NCBI GenBank assembly: GCA_963556495.2
Contig: OY747710.1
Coordinates: 2,897,501 to 2,961,500, forward strand
Source of the DNA: Valencia hispanica
Lineage: Eukaryota; Chordata; Actinopteri; Cyprinodontiformes; Valenciidae
DNA: 64,000 nt
Direction of reading: 5' to 3'
The translations under genes and the position numbers were made by a program. Below the pieces are notes generated by a model. It did not search any database and was not told the origin of the DNA. It saw only the letters and a list, made by a program, of their open reading frames with translations. Of this stretch, positions 1 through 10,425 are shown piece by piece; the stretch's first letter is position 1; every line of letters begins with the position of its first letter.

Positions 1-660
1 AGCACAGAACCCTGTACTTGAGAGTTACTTGTGCTTGGTGTAACAGGAGATTACAGATTGTCTGGAGTGCGCATGCATCGGCGTCCATCTCAAACAAGAA
101 ACCTGCCAACTCTAGCTTCCTAATTAACACGTATTGTAAATAAAAACTTTTAAACAAGCATTGAATGAATACACAGGCCAAAAAGTGAAGGGGTTCTGTG
201 CTAAAATAATTAACTAAATGCAGAAAAGTGTTGGCACAGGATGTGACCCACGGGGCACATCCGATTAAATGGACAAAACTGTTAAGAACAGGATATGAGT
301 TAGACAATGGGTCACGATTCTCTGAAAAAAACAGGAAACATCTGTTGGTTTGGTTGTGCAAAATTGGCTGTTGAGAGAAGGAAGGCTTTCTGCTTAGCAA
401 CCAAAAGGAATATATTAACAGGGGCTTAACCTATTAGGGACGGACTACAGGCACACTTTGCATCTATATGAATATGTATTATTAAGCTGATTGGATCCTG
501 TAAGAGAGGCTGTCTCTCAGAATGTTTTGTAATAACTTTGTAAAGAAATAAAAGGCATTTATGAGGAAGAGTTCTTGGAAGATGATTTTGGTGAGAATCT
601 CTTCCCATGCATGCCCATAAATATATATTGTGTGAATGTGTAATTCTTTTTTATACTCTG
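1..660. other. Unassigned sequence left of first LINE
   Basis: No gene is recognised here. A polyadenylation-like AATAAA lies near 547 after a stretch that could be the end of an old LTR, but no matching second LTR or coding remnant was seen. Short open frames in this part show no recognisable motif. Confidence 0.4.
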
Positions 661-900
661 CCACAGGATAAACGAACTGGGAGAGAGGAGTTAGCAGACA
701 GCAGGCTGGTCAGGGACTGGTAGCATAGCAGCGCGAGGCGCAGGCTTTCACTTAAAAATCTCCTCTCATCACACGGTTTTAACTGGTTTTTAATTTAATT
801 TAATTTTTTATGACTAGTTTTAACCGTTTTTATCACCACTAAGTTTTAGCGACCTATTTCTTTTTATCGGGGCGTTTTTAATCAGAGCAGGGACGCTATC

Positions 901-1023
901 ATGGCTCCACTCACCTGTAGCTCCGGGTGTGAAGGCTGCGTCAACCTCACCAAGAAAATCATAGAATTGGAGCAGAGGATCTCTATTCTCCACCAAATCC
1001 AGGACCACAGTCCAGCAGTCGGA
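901..1023 (+). pseudogene. LINE ORF1 N-terminus, Cys-rich plus coiled coil
   Basis: An ATG at 901 opens about 40 codons with clustered cysteines (C-x3-C-x2-C) followed by a heptad-like stretch (ITKK/IIELEQRI region), then a stop at 1021. The same arrangement, a CxxC followed by a coiled coil, precedes the esterase in the related LINE at 25945. It is therefore probably the true N-terminus of the protein continued in another frame from 1082, separated by a frameshift. It would serve RNA binding or multimerisation, by analogy with LINE ORF1 proteins. Confidence 0.5.
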
Positions 1024-1081
1024 TTCCAGTAGCCACCCACGTCGCTCCAAACCCAGGACTACGGCCGGGATCCGCCAAGGA

Positions 1082-2998
1082 GTGCTCCATTTCACCCCGA
1101 ATCCACGGAACGAGCCCTCGGCGCCCACTAAACATCGCTGCAGTCCTGGGGAAGCCAAACCGCCCAACATCCAGCAGGTCCTGGACAGCGAGGGATCCTC
1201 TGCTCACCATCAGGCTTCAGACCAGCCACCCATCACGCTCATCATTGGAGACTCAATAATCCGGCACATTACGATGAGAGGAGCCGTTACTCTTTGTTTT
1301 CCGGGGGCTACGGTAAATGACATTTCTGAACAGATCCTGGACTCCATCCGAAGCCACCCAACCGTGAGTAAAGTTATAATTCATGCTGGCACCAACGACA
1401 TCCGTAAACAGCAGTCTGAGCTCCTAAAGCAGGATTTTATTCATTTGTTTAATCTTTTAAAAGACAAACACCTATCTGTTTTTATCTCTAGCCCCACTCC
1501 TACAATCAGCAGAGGAATAGGCCGTTTCAGCAGGCTGCTTTCTCTGAACATCTGGCTTTCCACTGCCACCGTGATGCATAACATTGGTTTTATAGACAAC
1601 ATTTTCTGGGGCAGGAGTCAACTGTTTGGGGCCGACGGACTACATCTGAACAGACAAGGCACACGTATGCTGGCATTGAGCCTGGCATACCCTCGTCCAC
1701 CCCTGTCCACCACACTGTCTCCAGCTGCTCCTGTCCTCTCTGCCCCCTCAACCACATCCTGGTGTCCAGCTTGTCCCTGCTCCTATAAACTCAGTCCTGA
1801 TTTTAACAGTAACTCACATATCGGACTTGGACCTTGCCCCACTTCTTTCATTCCTGTAATTATCAGCAGAGAGCGAACAAATAATCATAAAGTGAACAAA
1901 TGCAACCCAAATAATCTTAAACAGTTGCTAAAAATCCCACCTCCAGTAAATCATACAGTCACTCCATTTCCAACCACTATTAATATGGCACTTTTAAATG
2001 TTCGCTCTCTGCTGAATAAAACTTTTATAATAAATGATTTGATTTTAGACCATAAACTTCAAGGTTTATTTTTAACGGAAACATGGCTGAGTGCAGAGGC
2101 TCCTGCTGTTCTTACAGAGGCCTCCCCACCTAATTTGAACTTTTCTTATTCAACCAGGAGTAGCCAGAGGGGAGGTGGAACTGCTTTTATAGGTTCATTA
2201 ACCCTTTCCGCCAAACCTTTTTTACTTGATAATTTTACCACTTTTGAATATACTGCCTCTGTTTTTAGCACTCCTCAGATTTTATGTGTGATAGTTTATA
2301 GGCCTCCTAAAAAGAGCGCACTTTTTATTCAAGAGTTTTTATCAATTTTGCACAACTCTTATGAACGAATAATTTTAGCTGGTGATTTTAATCTACACAT
2401 GGATAACCTTTTAGATCCTTTATCAACAGAATTTTTAAATATTTTGAATTATATGGATTTTAGTCAGCATGTCATGCAGCCAACTCACAACAGAGGATAC
2501 ACCCTTGACTTAGTCATCACGTATGGCCTGTCCACTAGTGTGTCCTCTGTTGTTGACTTGGCTGTCTCTGACCACTACTGTGTGTTTTTTAAAATCACCT
2601 GTTTTATCCAAATAGAAACCTCTGTGAAAACTGTCAGGAAACGTCATCTAACCCCTGTGGCTCCAGGTTTTCTTGAAGTTTTTAATAAGTTTCCTCCTGT
2701 ACCTTTATCTGCCCCCTGTGATTTTATCGTGAATGATTTTAACAGTAGGCTTCAACCCCCTCTCGACCTGCTGGCTCCACTAAAAGTTGTAAAAGCTTAT
2801 TCAAAACATATTATACCATGGAGAAATGAAAACCGTAAGACATTAAAGAGGAGCTGGGGGGTGGCCGAAAGGAAATGGAGGAAAAACAAAATCATAATAA
2901 ATCTTCAGATATACATAGAACATCTCAAATCATACAATAAGATATTCTGTAAAATATTCCAGAAATGCATACTTCTCCAGAATCATCTCAGAACATAA
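1082..2998 (+). CDS. LINE esterase-endonuclease polyprotein (5' part)
   Basis: A 638-codon open frame. Residues about 50-200 form an SGNH-type hydrolase: the GDSIIR block carries the nucleophile serine, HAGTNDIR is the GxND block, and GADGLHL supplies the late Asp/His. Residues about 300-510 form an apurinic-like endonuclease of the EEP fold: NVRSL, LTETWL, LAGDFNLH and VSDHYC blocks are all present, so the catalytic residues look intact. Esterase domains are known in ORF1 of CR1/L2-type LINEs; here esterase and endonuclease share one frame with no stop between. The frame runs out at 2998 before the RT, where the element is deleted. The first ATG used here is internal; the native start is probably at 901 in another frame. 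Confidence 0.8.
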   Translation: MLHFTPNPRNEPSAPTKHRCSPGEAKPPNIQQVLDSEGSSAHHQASDQPPITLIIGDSIIRHITMRGAVTLCFPGATVNDISEQILDSIRSHPTVSKVIIHAGTNDIRKQQSELLKQDFIHLFNLLKDKHLSVFISSPTPTISRGIGRFSRLLSLNIWLSTATVMHNIGFIDNIFWGRSQLFGADGLHLNRQGTRMLALSLAYPRPPLSTTLSPAAPVLSAPSTTSWCPACPCSYKLSPDFNSNSHIGLGPCPTSFIPVIISRERTNNHKVNKCNPNNLKQLLKIPPPVNHTVTPFPTTINMALLNVRSLLNKTFIINDLILDHKLQGLFLTETWLSAEAPAVLTEASPPNLNFSYSTRSSQRGGGTAFIGSLTLSAKPFLLDNFTTFEYTASVFSTPQILCVIVYRPPKKSALFIQEFLSILHNSYERIILAGDFNLHMDNLLDPLSTEFLNILNYMDFSQHVMQPTHNRGYTLDLVITYGLSTSVSSVVDLAVSDHYCVFFKITCFIQIETSVKTVRKRHLTPVAPGFLEVFNKFPPVPLSAPCDFIVNDFNSRLQPPLDLLAPLKVVKAYSKHIIPWRNENRKTLKRSWGVAERKWRKNKIIINLQIYIEHLKSYNKIFCKIFQKCILLQNHLRT

Positions 2999-3161
2999 AA
3001 ATAATCCCCAAATTCTGTTTTCCATCATTGACAACATTCTCAATCATACCTCTACTGCACTTCAGAAAACCCCCTCAAACACTCTGTGTGAGGAGTTTGC
3101 AAACCACTTCAGAGGAAAGGTAGACACCATCAGATGTAATATTTTATCTTCTCAGAGTAAC

Positions 3162-3902
3162 ATGGTTTTAGACAAATCTGAGTGTGTGTCTTTACCAGAG
3201 GAAACGCTGGACAGTTTTGTCCTGGTGGAAGCTGGGAGTCTTGATAAATCAATAAATACATCCTATCTCACAGACAGGACTTTTATGGTAAGTTTAGATA
3301 CCTGCTCCTCTAAGGTCCACAAGATCACATGTGGTGTGCCCCAGGGTTCAATTTTAGGTCCATTGCTTTTTAACCTTTATATGCCCCCTCTTGGGAGCAT
3401 CATCAGAAGACATGGAGTTAACTTTCACAGTTATGCTGATGATACACAGTTGTACATCTCCATGTCTCCCGATGACACACAGCTAATGGATGCACTTTTT
3501 AACTGCATTTTAGACATTAAATCCTGGATGGCAGAAAACTTTCTCCAACTCAACCGGGACAAAACTGAAGTTTTAGTCATCGGTCCTGAGGCTCAGAGAG
3601 AGAAACTTTTATCAAAACTACAATCACTGTCTTTTAATCCCTCTTTACTAGTGAAGAACTTGGACGTGATTTTTGACTCTGACCTGACTTTTATTCCTCA
3701 CATAAAAAATATTACTAAAATAGGTTTTTATCACTTAAAGAACATTGCCAGAGTCCTCCCCATTCTCTCTCGGGCCGATGCGGAGACACTGATGCTTTTA
3801 TCTCCAGTAGAATTGATTACTGTAATGCCCTGCTTTCTGGTCTTCCCAAAAAGAGTACCTCAAGTTTACAGCTTTTACAAAATTCAGCAGCACGTGTCCT
3901 GA
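3162..3902 (+). pseudogene. LINE reverse transcriptase fragment (YADD)
   Basis: From about residue 32 this frame matches non-LTR reverse transcriptase: [17 protein letters not shown], then [10 protein letters not shown] with the catalytic aspartates, then the LNRDKTEVL and NLDVIFDSDLTF blocks of the thumb side. The first fingers and palm blocks (LDLSAAFDT type) are absent, removed by a deletion near 3230-3258. The frame is lost at about 3785-3900, where the normal SRLDYCN motif is disrupted, so the protein cannot be active. Confidence 0.85.
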
Positions 3903-4014
3903 CGAAGACCTGGAGGCGGGAACACATTACACCTGTCTTAGAATCACTGCATTGGCTCCCCGTATGTTTTAGGATCGATTTTAAGATTTTTTAAAATAAT
4001 TTCTAAGTGTCTTA

Positions 4015-4260
4015 ATGGTCTTGGGCCTTTTTATCTTTCGAAATTTCTTTTACCGTATGAACCTTCGCGGTCTCTGTGCTCCTCTGGCAGCCGTCTCCTT
4101 GTCACCCCAAAAGTCAGGACACACTCATGGCGAGGCGTCTTTCCAGTTTTATGGCCCTCACCTCTGGAACAGGCTGCTGGAGAACCTCAGGGCCGCAGAT
4201 AACGTTCATGTTTTTAAGAGCAGGCTCAAGACTCACCTTTTTAACATAGCTTTTAACTGA
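4015..4260 (+). pseudogene. LINE RT C-terminal tail
   Basis: A short frame whose end reads SFQFYGPHLWNRLLENLR and FKSRLKTHLFN. This is the characteristic W-N-x-L plus F-K-x-x-L-K-x-x-L-F end of L2-family reverse transcriptases. It is out of frame with the YADD-containing segment. It marks the end of coding sequence in this LINE; the 3' UTR follows. Confidence 0.75.
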
Positions 4261-4889
4261 TTATTATTTGTTAAATCTGTTTAATTGCTCTGCATGTTTT
4301 ATTTGATTGAATTCTTTTTAGTTTAGCTTTTAGCTGGCTATTTATCAATTATTGTTTATTGTATTTCTTATTTTAGTCTTCCTTCCAGTGCTTCCTCTGT
4401 GGGAGCCCTCTGCCTCGAGGGCGGTGGTCGGCTGTGGCTGCCTTGGTGCTCTCCAGGTGGTGCTTGGGTGGAGGTGGGGGTATCAGCCCTCCCTCCTCTG
4501 GGCGCCCTGGGCCAGTGCCTTGGTTGCTGCTGTCGATCTGCTGCTGCCAATGTAGACGGCCTTCCTGGCTCATCTGTACTCAGCCCGTTCTGCTTTTGTC
4601 TATTGAAGCTTTTATGTGTGTGCGTGCATGGGAGATGGGTGGGGGGGGTTAGCTGTGGTGATGTTTTTTACTTTTGGGAAAGGGGGGGGGTGGTGGTTCA
4701 TTTTTAATCTGTAAAGCACTTTGAGAAGCTTTGTTGTGGTTTGAATAGCGCTTTATAAATAAAGTTTGATTTGATTTGAATAATCTCAGATGAGGAGAAG
4801 ATCTGCTGGATTTTATGGCTCAGTTCCAACGGAACTGATCTGGTATCAGAGAGGATCCAAAGATCGTTTGGCTTCGTTCGACATCAAGC

Positions 4890-5140
4890 TGCTTGGATTC
4901 AGGACTGAGGAGGTGTTTCACCATTCTGACATCAGTGTTCCTCTTCTGTTACTTCAGTCATCCTGCTGATCTGATGTTATGATCATTTAAGTACAGTGAC
5001 ATAATTATTTAATATGAGCACCCCCCGTTGAATTTCCATTCAGCTCTATAAGTGTAACTACTTCCGTCAACCTTGTATCTCCTAAAGAACATTTCCAGGA
5101 TTAAAGGACTGATGTCCCAACAAGATCTAAAGAAACTATT
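4890..5140 (-). repeat. Lectin-locus intronic duplicate block
   Basis: Sequence around 4935-5075 resembles 45400-45520, which lies inside gene B between its second cytoplasmic exon and its transmembrane exon; both contain the shared stretch TCATCCTGCTGATCTGATGT. The flank near 4800-4855 resembles 63740-63805. These blocks show that the left end of the window derives from the same duplicated lectin unit as genes A and B, and they support the gene E first exon at 5680-5743. Confidence 0.6.
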
Positions 5141-5679
5141 CCAGACCATTCAGGTCTTTAGGTTCAAGGCTACTCTTCATTCCCGGAATCAAAACCACAA
5201 ATGGAGAGGCAGCATTTAGTGTTTATTCTTAGAAAACTGGAAAAATTAAATAACCCTGGGTAATTTTTAAACAAGCTTAAAAGCCAAACTTTTTCCTAGC
5301 ATTTGACTGTTCTATTTATAATACTAACTATAACATCAATCATTTTAGTTTGTGGTCCAAATTGTACTAATTTACCTTTATTTTGCCTCTGCGACGTAGC
5401 TTCTCCTCTTTTATGTTTTTATCACGTAAATCACTTTGAATTGTCTTCTTGCTGAAATGTGTTATAAAAATAACCCTGCCGTGCCAAGACATTTCTCTGT
5501 TGATTCAAAAACATTAGGGCTCAAGGTTTTCATGTGATGTAAAATAAATCATTTTAATGAACTAAAACTTTCTAGGAAGGTAATAATAATAATAATAAGG
5601 TAAACTTATTAGGTGCATCTGGTCAACATTGTTACTATTTATTCCTCATAAAATGTAAAATCTTAATGGAGTCAATTAC

Positions 5680-5743
5680 CTTCAGCAGGTTTCCCATTTT
5701 TGTTACTTGCAGAATTGCAGTTGGGGTTCCTGTTGCCCTCCAT
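5680..5743 (-). pseudogene. Gene E: orphan lectin receptor first exon
   Basis: This exon has an ATG at 5743-5741, 64 bases in phase 1, and a GTAATT donor. Length, phase and flanks match exon 1 of gene B (48149-48212), and sequence on both sides is similar for about 300 bases. It encodes 21 residues in which the B ITIM (VCYSTV) is replaced by NCNSAS, so the signalling tyrosine is gone. No second cytoplasmic or transmembrane exon is visible leftward, where a LINE fills the sequence to 664. Downstream exons may lie outside the window or be lost. It may be a decayed gene or the start of a receptor without this ITIM. Confidence 0.6.
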
Positions 5744-6030
5744 GCTCCACAAAGAAAATAATGAAATATTTTGCTATCAGAAATACGGCTGCTTGAAACC
5801 AACTGTTGCTTTAACACTCCCAGCTTGAACTCATGGAAGGTTCCTCTTCCTCTTCACTTATCTAAAATTCAACCTCAGGGTGTGATGCAACGTATCTTTA
5901 GTTGGTCTGCGGTTTGTTAGTTTTGCTCCTATGTTTAGCTGAAACATATCTGCTTCTTTAAAAAAACTTCCCAGAGAGCTGTTCTACAACATACTGACAC
6001 ATTTCAACATGTAGCCACAGATGTTTATTT
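5744..6030 (-). promoter_or_regulatory. Upstream region of gene E, paralogous to gene B upstream
   Basis: This stretch aligns by eye with 48213-48490, upstream of gene B exon 1. Shared stretches include AGGTTCCTCTTCCTCTTCAC and TTTCAACATGTAGCCA-like sequence. It probably contains the 5' UTR and proximal promoter of the duplicated lectin gene. No clear TATA box was identified. The call rests on conservation between the two copies only. Confidence 0.4.
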
Positions 6031-6544
6031 TAGATTACCAGTGGGCTTTGTGTGGAACGGGCTTCTCTCTGTTGCCACTCTGAAGGTTATCTGCCAGAGA
6101 TGGTGTCTGCAGCTTTAAGAGAATAGATAAGGAGAAGTCATGTCTAACAGTAACTCACAGAGAAGCTAGTTCTCACTCAGTGTCTTGTAAACAGCTCCCC
6201 TGTTCTTGTGTACAAAGATTTGTGTAAACTCCATACCAGCAGATTTCCCACTTCTCTTTAAATAAGGTTATACATAAGTGGCAGTTTTCTAGCATGATAG
6301 ATCGAAATACTAACTAGCCCTGCAACACCTTACAGAATTGATCTCTGGCTCTCCTGTACTAGCTCCACAGTTACATTCCAGACTATGTGAGGATGAGATG
6401 TCAACCACACCTGTGCACACTAGTAAGCTGCCACATCAACCCGAAAGTGCTCCACAGGTATCGGTCAGGAGTAAGTCTCAACATCCATTACATAAAGTAT
6501 TTTCAGTCCAATCATTCATCCATTCCAGTTGATCTTTCAGTTCA

Positions 6545-6725
6545 TTATTGAAGTCAGTTTGAAAAGTTTTCTATCTAAGGAATCCCAGCAGATTAGATCG
6601 AGTCATTGATTTGCAGCATTTGCTCCTCCTGGACGAACATGTAGCAACAGTAGACAGTCGCCAGCGTTGTGTCATTGACTTCACAGCAATCCCTCATATT
6701 GAGCATGCATTGTTGTGGGATAATC
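6545..6725 (-). mobile_element. L2/Maui-like LINE 3' UTR fragment
   Basis: Contains the AAGGAATCCCAGCAGATT and ATCCCTCATATTGAGCA blocks seen in the longer 3' UTR copy at 61950-62873, in the same minus orientation. Only the 3' UTR is present. Further fragments of this UTR occur at 14600, 32100 and 52615. Confidence 0.7.
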
Positions 6726-7478
6726 AACATATTTCTCAATAGTTCCAGTAAATGTTTATCAGTATTTGAGCATCGTGTCAGGTAAGTGTTCTGGCAGGTC
6801 AGTGTTGTGACACAGAGTGAGCGAAATTTTGTCAAGTTTACATAACCATCAATAATTATGATCGATAATTTAATATTAACAAAATTATTGATGAGGTTCA
6901 AGTTTAATCTATTAATATTCGGGGAACCACTTCGGTTTACACGCTGTGGACAATAATTGTAGACATTACTCCAAGTAATCCCAGACAACTTCTCTTTAAG
7001 CTAAGGGGAATTTATTAAGAAAATATATCAACCTTACAGGCAAAACATTTTGTCAATAGTTCCCATCTATTCTAAAGCATGCAACTAACAACTACAGAAC
7101 TTGTGTAATATGTGAAAATTAAACACAATTAACACGAAGTGGATCAGGGACAAACAGACAGCTCCTGCTTTCGCAGGGGAGGGGAGGTGGGGTGTGTTCA
7201 AAAAGGGAGGTGGCTCTCTCTCCAGGACATCAACTAAGATAGCCTGTGGGACAAAGGGCCATAAACTTAGGTCTGGCCAAGATGGAGGACAGCACATGGA
7301 GTGTAAGAAGACAAAGGGCCATTAAACTAGCTCTGGCTAAAATGGAGGCCACAGCTTTAACTAACAGACAAAGGAACAATGGAGTTAACCTTTCAGCTAA
7401 GAGAACAGCTATAGCAGGTGGGACCAAGCCTGACTCTGCCAACCAGGTGATCAGAGAGCAAGAAAGAGTGATGAAAAG
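6726..7478. other. Unassigned region with a 60-bp direct duplication
   Basis: No gene is recognised. Two imperfect direct repeats of about 60 bp begin near 7251 and 7311, sharing ACAAAGGGCCAT and AAGATGGAGG-like stretches. Open frames here are extended by the adjoining GAAA repeat and lack known motifs. Confidence 0.4.
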
Positions 7479-7599
<121 letters not shown>

Positions 7600-7889
7600 G
7601 TGGGATTCACTCAGGATAAAACCAGTTTTAATTTCAATTCAGTTTATTTTGATTTTAATCGAATTTTAAAACAGCAAATAATACAGCTCAAACGTATGCG
7701 TGTGGCGACGCTAAATGAACCAACAGGTTTAGTGCTTAAAAACACTTTAAACCAACAATGAACAAGATCTAACTCGTTAAGAACTCTATTTTCCCTATTT
7801 ATCTGCCCAGACACACGATTAGCATAAATGAACCGGTTCAGTCCTACTTTGCTTTCAGGGAAGTCCGGTCCACGATAATACGCTATACA

Positions 7890-8065
7890 GCCTGCGACAA
7901 TGATCAGATCTTTTTCATTGTTCCTAGAGCTAAAAGAGAGGTAGGGAAACATGCATTTTGTTTTAAGGCTCCGCATGATTGGAATAATCTTCCTTTATCT
8001 ATCCGTTCTTTATCTTCATTTGCAGCGTTCCGAGGGGCTCTTGTGGAATATCTTCGGAACATTTG
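7890..8065 (+). pseudogene. LINE reverse transcriptase C-terminal remnant
   Basis: Across frames this reads CFKAPHDWNNLPLSIRS, then FAAFRGALVEYL. It is the W-N-x-L-P-x-x-I-R plus F-x-x-x-L end of a non-LTR reverse transcriptase. The family differs from the L2-like LINEs nearby. It is followed by a T-rich tail with TTATTA repeats to about 8220. No upstream RT motif was found, so it is a 5'-truncated fragment. Confidence 0.5.
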
Positions 8066-8507
8066 TCTTTGTTTCTATTTTTTTTTGTTTGACCTTAGAC
8101 TCCGTTGGTCACGTATTTATTCTTTCTCTTTTTTTTTGTCCTCATCTTTATTAATTTATTATTATTATTGTTGTGATTATAGTTTTTATTATTATTATTA
8201 TTAGTGGTGATGATAATAATAATAATGTTATTATCAAAGTTCTTGCTTGTGTTGCTCTTAGTCCTTGACCTTGTGCAGTGATAGCTATGTGGTTGTTTTC
8301 TGTCATGTCACTTGCGGGGTTTGTGCTGGGTAGGGTGGAGTTGTGCATTGTGAGCTGGTGTGTGTGTGTTGTTGTGTGTTGTTATGTGTTGTTCTGCTGT
8401 CTTTGACTGTGACTTTTTTTTGCTCTGCTGTTTTGGTTATTTTATTTGCGTTGCTGTATTGGAGGACCCCCTCAAAAACAAGATGTCTCATCTCAAGGAG
8501 TTAAATC

Positions 8508-8512
8508 CTCCC
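8508..8512. repeat. ERV target-site duplication (left)
   Basis: CTCCC directly precedes the first LTR and is repeated at 13465-13469 after the second LTR. A 5-bp duplication at both borders shows that the element integrated as one unit. Confidence 0.85.
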
Positions 8513-8906
8513 TGTTAGGTAAAAATAGTGGTTTACTTAAAACGAACCACACACAAGAGTCGGAGATAATTTAGACAATAAGCTCTGCAGAGGTAGATGT
8601 GGTTAAATCAGTTCTGCAGAGGGAGACCAGCAAAATACGGTAAGGAATGAGCCAACCGTTTGTCTGTTATCAGCTCCTGGTCACTCGTCACTCGTCTCCC
8701 TCACTGATCTCATCACTGGTCTCAAAGGGTCTCCCCTCTGCAGGCTCTCTTTATTTAGTCACACTTCATTAACATATTAAAAGAACAGGATGTCACGCAC
8801 AAGAGCATGTGACTGAAACCAAAATGACATTTAAAAAGTACATTAGAACTATGTGATAAAAACACCCTAAGAAAATAATAATACACCATTATTATTTTCC
8901 CTAACA
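8513..8906 (-). repeat. ERV 3' LTR
   Basis: A 394-bp LTR bounded on the plus strand by TGTTAGG and CCCTAACA, so it has TG...CA ends with short inverted repeats. A polyadenylation signal (AATAAA in viral sense) lies at 8755-8750. It is nearly identical to the LTR at 13073-13464. Confidence 0.95.
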
Positions 8907-8916
8907 TTTCCCCCCT
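8907..8916 (-). other. ERV polypurine tract
   Basis: In viral sense AGGGGGGAAA abuts the 3' LTR start TGTTAGG. This is the standard place and composition for the primer of plus-strand DNA synthesis, and it fixes the element's orientation. Confidence 0.85.
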
Positions 8917-9206
8917 GAAATGTGGTTTTTAAATGTGATCACGAACATTAAAAAGTTGTAAAATAGGTAACAACTCTAATAATGTAAAAATATAAGAATC
9001 ATAAAAACCAGACAACAAAAGGTTGCAAAATAAGTAGCATCCCAAATTCAAAAAAGGGAATAAGACATATAACAAAGAAATTGCAAAAGTAAGTAGCAAT
9101 TTCAAAAAGGTATTTATGCGAGCTTCACCCAGACATCATCCAATTAATCGCTACCTGAACAGTAGTTTAGATTAATGGAATCATAAAAGGTTTTTACACA
9201 TGTTAA

Positions 9207-9425
9207 TTACACTTCATCTTCTTCTTTATTTCTGTCTTCATCTTCAACCCTCTGATTAAGAAGAGAGTATTGGACCATTGTGTTAGTTATCATCTTATTC
9301 ATCATTTGTTTTATACATGGAAGAACACAACTAACAAAAACGCAGAAAAGTATCAAAATTACAATGAATGGCATAGCTATTTTTAAAAGAACCTGATACC
9401 ACCTGCCAGTTGTCAGCCAGGCCAT
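9207..9425 (-). pseudogene. ERV Env transmembrane anchor and tail
   Basis: About 72 codons ending before the polypurine tract. A long hydrophobic segment (around IAMPFIVILILFCVFVSCVL) forms the membrane anchor, followed by an acidic cytoplasmic tail with E/D runs. It lies after the Env ectodomain remnant at 9461-9664 but in a different frame, so the env gene is broken between them. Confidence 0.75.
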
Positions 9426-9460
9426 GAGATCCCATGTTCCATTACTGCTTTCCTGTGATT

Positions 9461-9664
9461 CTAAAAGTCAGTTAATCCCTGCACCCGGTCATGAATGAGA
9501 GTCCAATTATCATATGTACTAGGAATGTAAGTACAACAGTGTTCACCAATTACAGTACAAAGTCCACCTTCAGAAGCAAATAAAGTGTCCAGAGCTACCC
9601 GATGTTGCATCAGCATGGTCTTCATCGCCAGTTTTTCAGGATCGTTGGCCAGCAGGTTGGACAT
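9461..9664 (-). pseudogene. ERV Env TM ectodomain remnant (CX6CC)
   Basis: This part of the transmembrane Env subunit carries the immunosuppressive-domain region (LDTLFASEGG) followed by C-x6-C-C. That pattern occurs in gamma-type Envs whose SU and TM are joined by a labile disulfide. The fusion peptide, cleavage site and surface subunit are not recognisable upstream; sequence passes directly to the integrase end at 9829. The fragment ends in a stop before the anchor. Confidence 0.8.
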
Positions 9665-9828
9665 TTCAGCAAGGATGTCATGTTGGCTAGAGGCAAATAA
9701 GAGGACTAGCCCTCCAAAACAGAGGTTTGACCGCTAGGGGATAGGGATGCTGTTCTGCTGGGTTTGAGACCAGAGGCCCTATTGGTCACTCTGTCCTTTG
9801 TAGCCCAGACTTCCCCACTGTCCTGTGT

Positions 9829-10092
9829 CTAGTCCCCTAATTGCCTTTGCAATTTGCAGTGTGAGATGTGTATCCACGAGGGTCTCTCAGCGATTTTCAC
9901 AGCCGTGGGCGTAGTCAGCAGGACTTCGAAAGGTCCTTCCCAGCGGGGACTTGTCCAGTTCTTCCTTTTAATCACCTTGATGAATACCCAGTCTCCAGGT
10001 TTGATTGGCTTTTCAGGATCCTGCAAAACAGATGGAGAGATAGGCAGATTGTGTGCGCTTTGCACTTCTTTGGCTAGGATAATTTTCCTCAT
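9829..10092 (-). pseudogene. ERV integrase C-terminal domain remnant
   Basis: The frame contains [31 protein letters not shown] and SWIHISHCK, the C-terminal DNA-binding domain pattern of gammaretroviral integrase. The catalytic DDE core is absent; the zinc-binding start lies immediately upstream at 10097-10309, so a deletion removed the core. Confidence 0.85.
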
Positions 10093-10096
10093 GTAA

Positions 10097-10309
10097 TCAG
10101 CTAATGTGATTTCTTATACATGTTAGGCATGTTTTGCAGAAATGTTTTAAGTATGTTTCAAGGTTGTATGTTGTAAAGCGTTGCTGTATTATTGATACCA
10201 TCCCCCCTGTGGAGAAATGGCAAGGCCCATGGCTCACAAACGCAGCAGCTTCAAACAGTGATTTGGGTAGGATGGGTTTATTACGAACTTCATAAAGTCC
10301 AAACTTCAT
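10097..10309 (-). pseudogene. ERV integrase N-terminal zinc-binding remnant
   Basis: Contains an HHCC-like arrangement, VSHGPCH followed after about 25 residues by FCKTCLTC, typical of the integrase N-terminal zinc-binding module. It terminates shortly after the second CxxC. The residues before it do not resemble RNase H, so the pol deletion runs from the end of gag to this point. Confidence 0.7.
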
Positions 10310-10425
10310 TTAGAATGGCACCTTTTGTTTTCCAAAATTGTTTTTCAGAAGAGGGAGCGTTTGTTTGCTTGTCTTTCAAAACAGTCTGATCTATAAGATC
10401 TTGTTCTGTGGTCTGTGTATAAGCA

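Larger units (their letters stand above)
664..4780 (+). mobile_element. L2-like LINE retrotransposon, internally deleted
   Basis: This is a non-LTR retrotransposon read on the plus strand. In order it has an untranslated leader, a short Cys-rich/coiled-coil start (901), an SGNH esterase and an endonuclease in one frame (1082-2998), part of a reverse transcriptase (about 3258-3902), the RT C-terminal tail (4015-4260) and a GC-rich 3' UTR ending in short TTTGA-type tail repeats near 4780. The segment coding for the first RT blocks is missing between about 3000 and 3258, so the copy is dead. A related copy lies inverted at 45737-47143. The 5' boundary is approximate because no target duplication was identified. 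Confidence 0.85.

Noticed and set aside
4352..4707. Several overlapping 60-100-codon frames on both strands
   Set aside because: They lie in the GC-rich 3' UTR of the L2-like LINE; similar UTR sequence occurs at 45900-46130.
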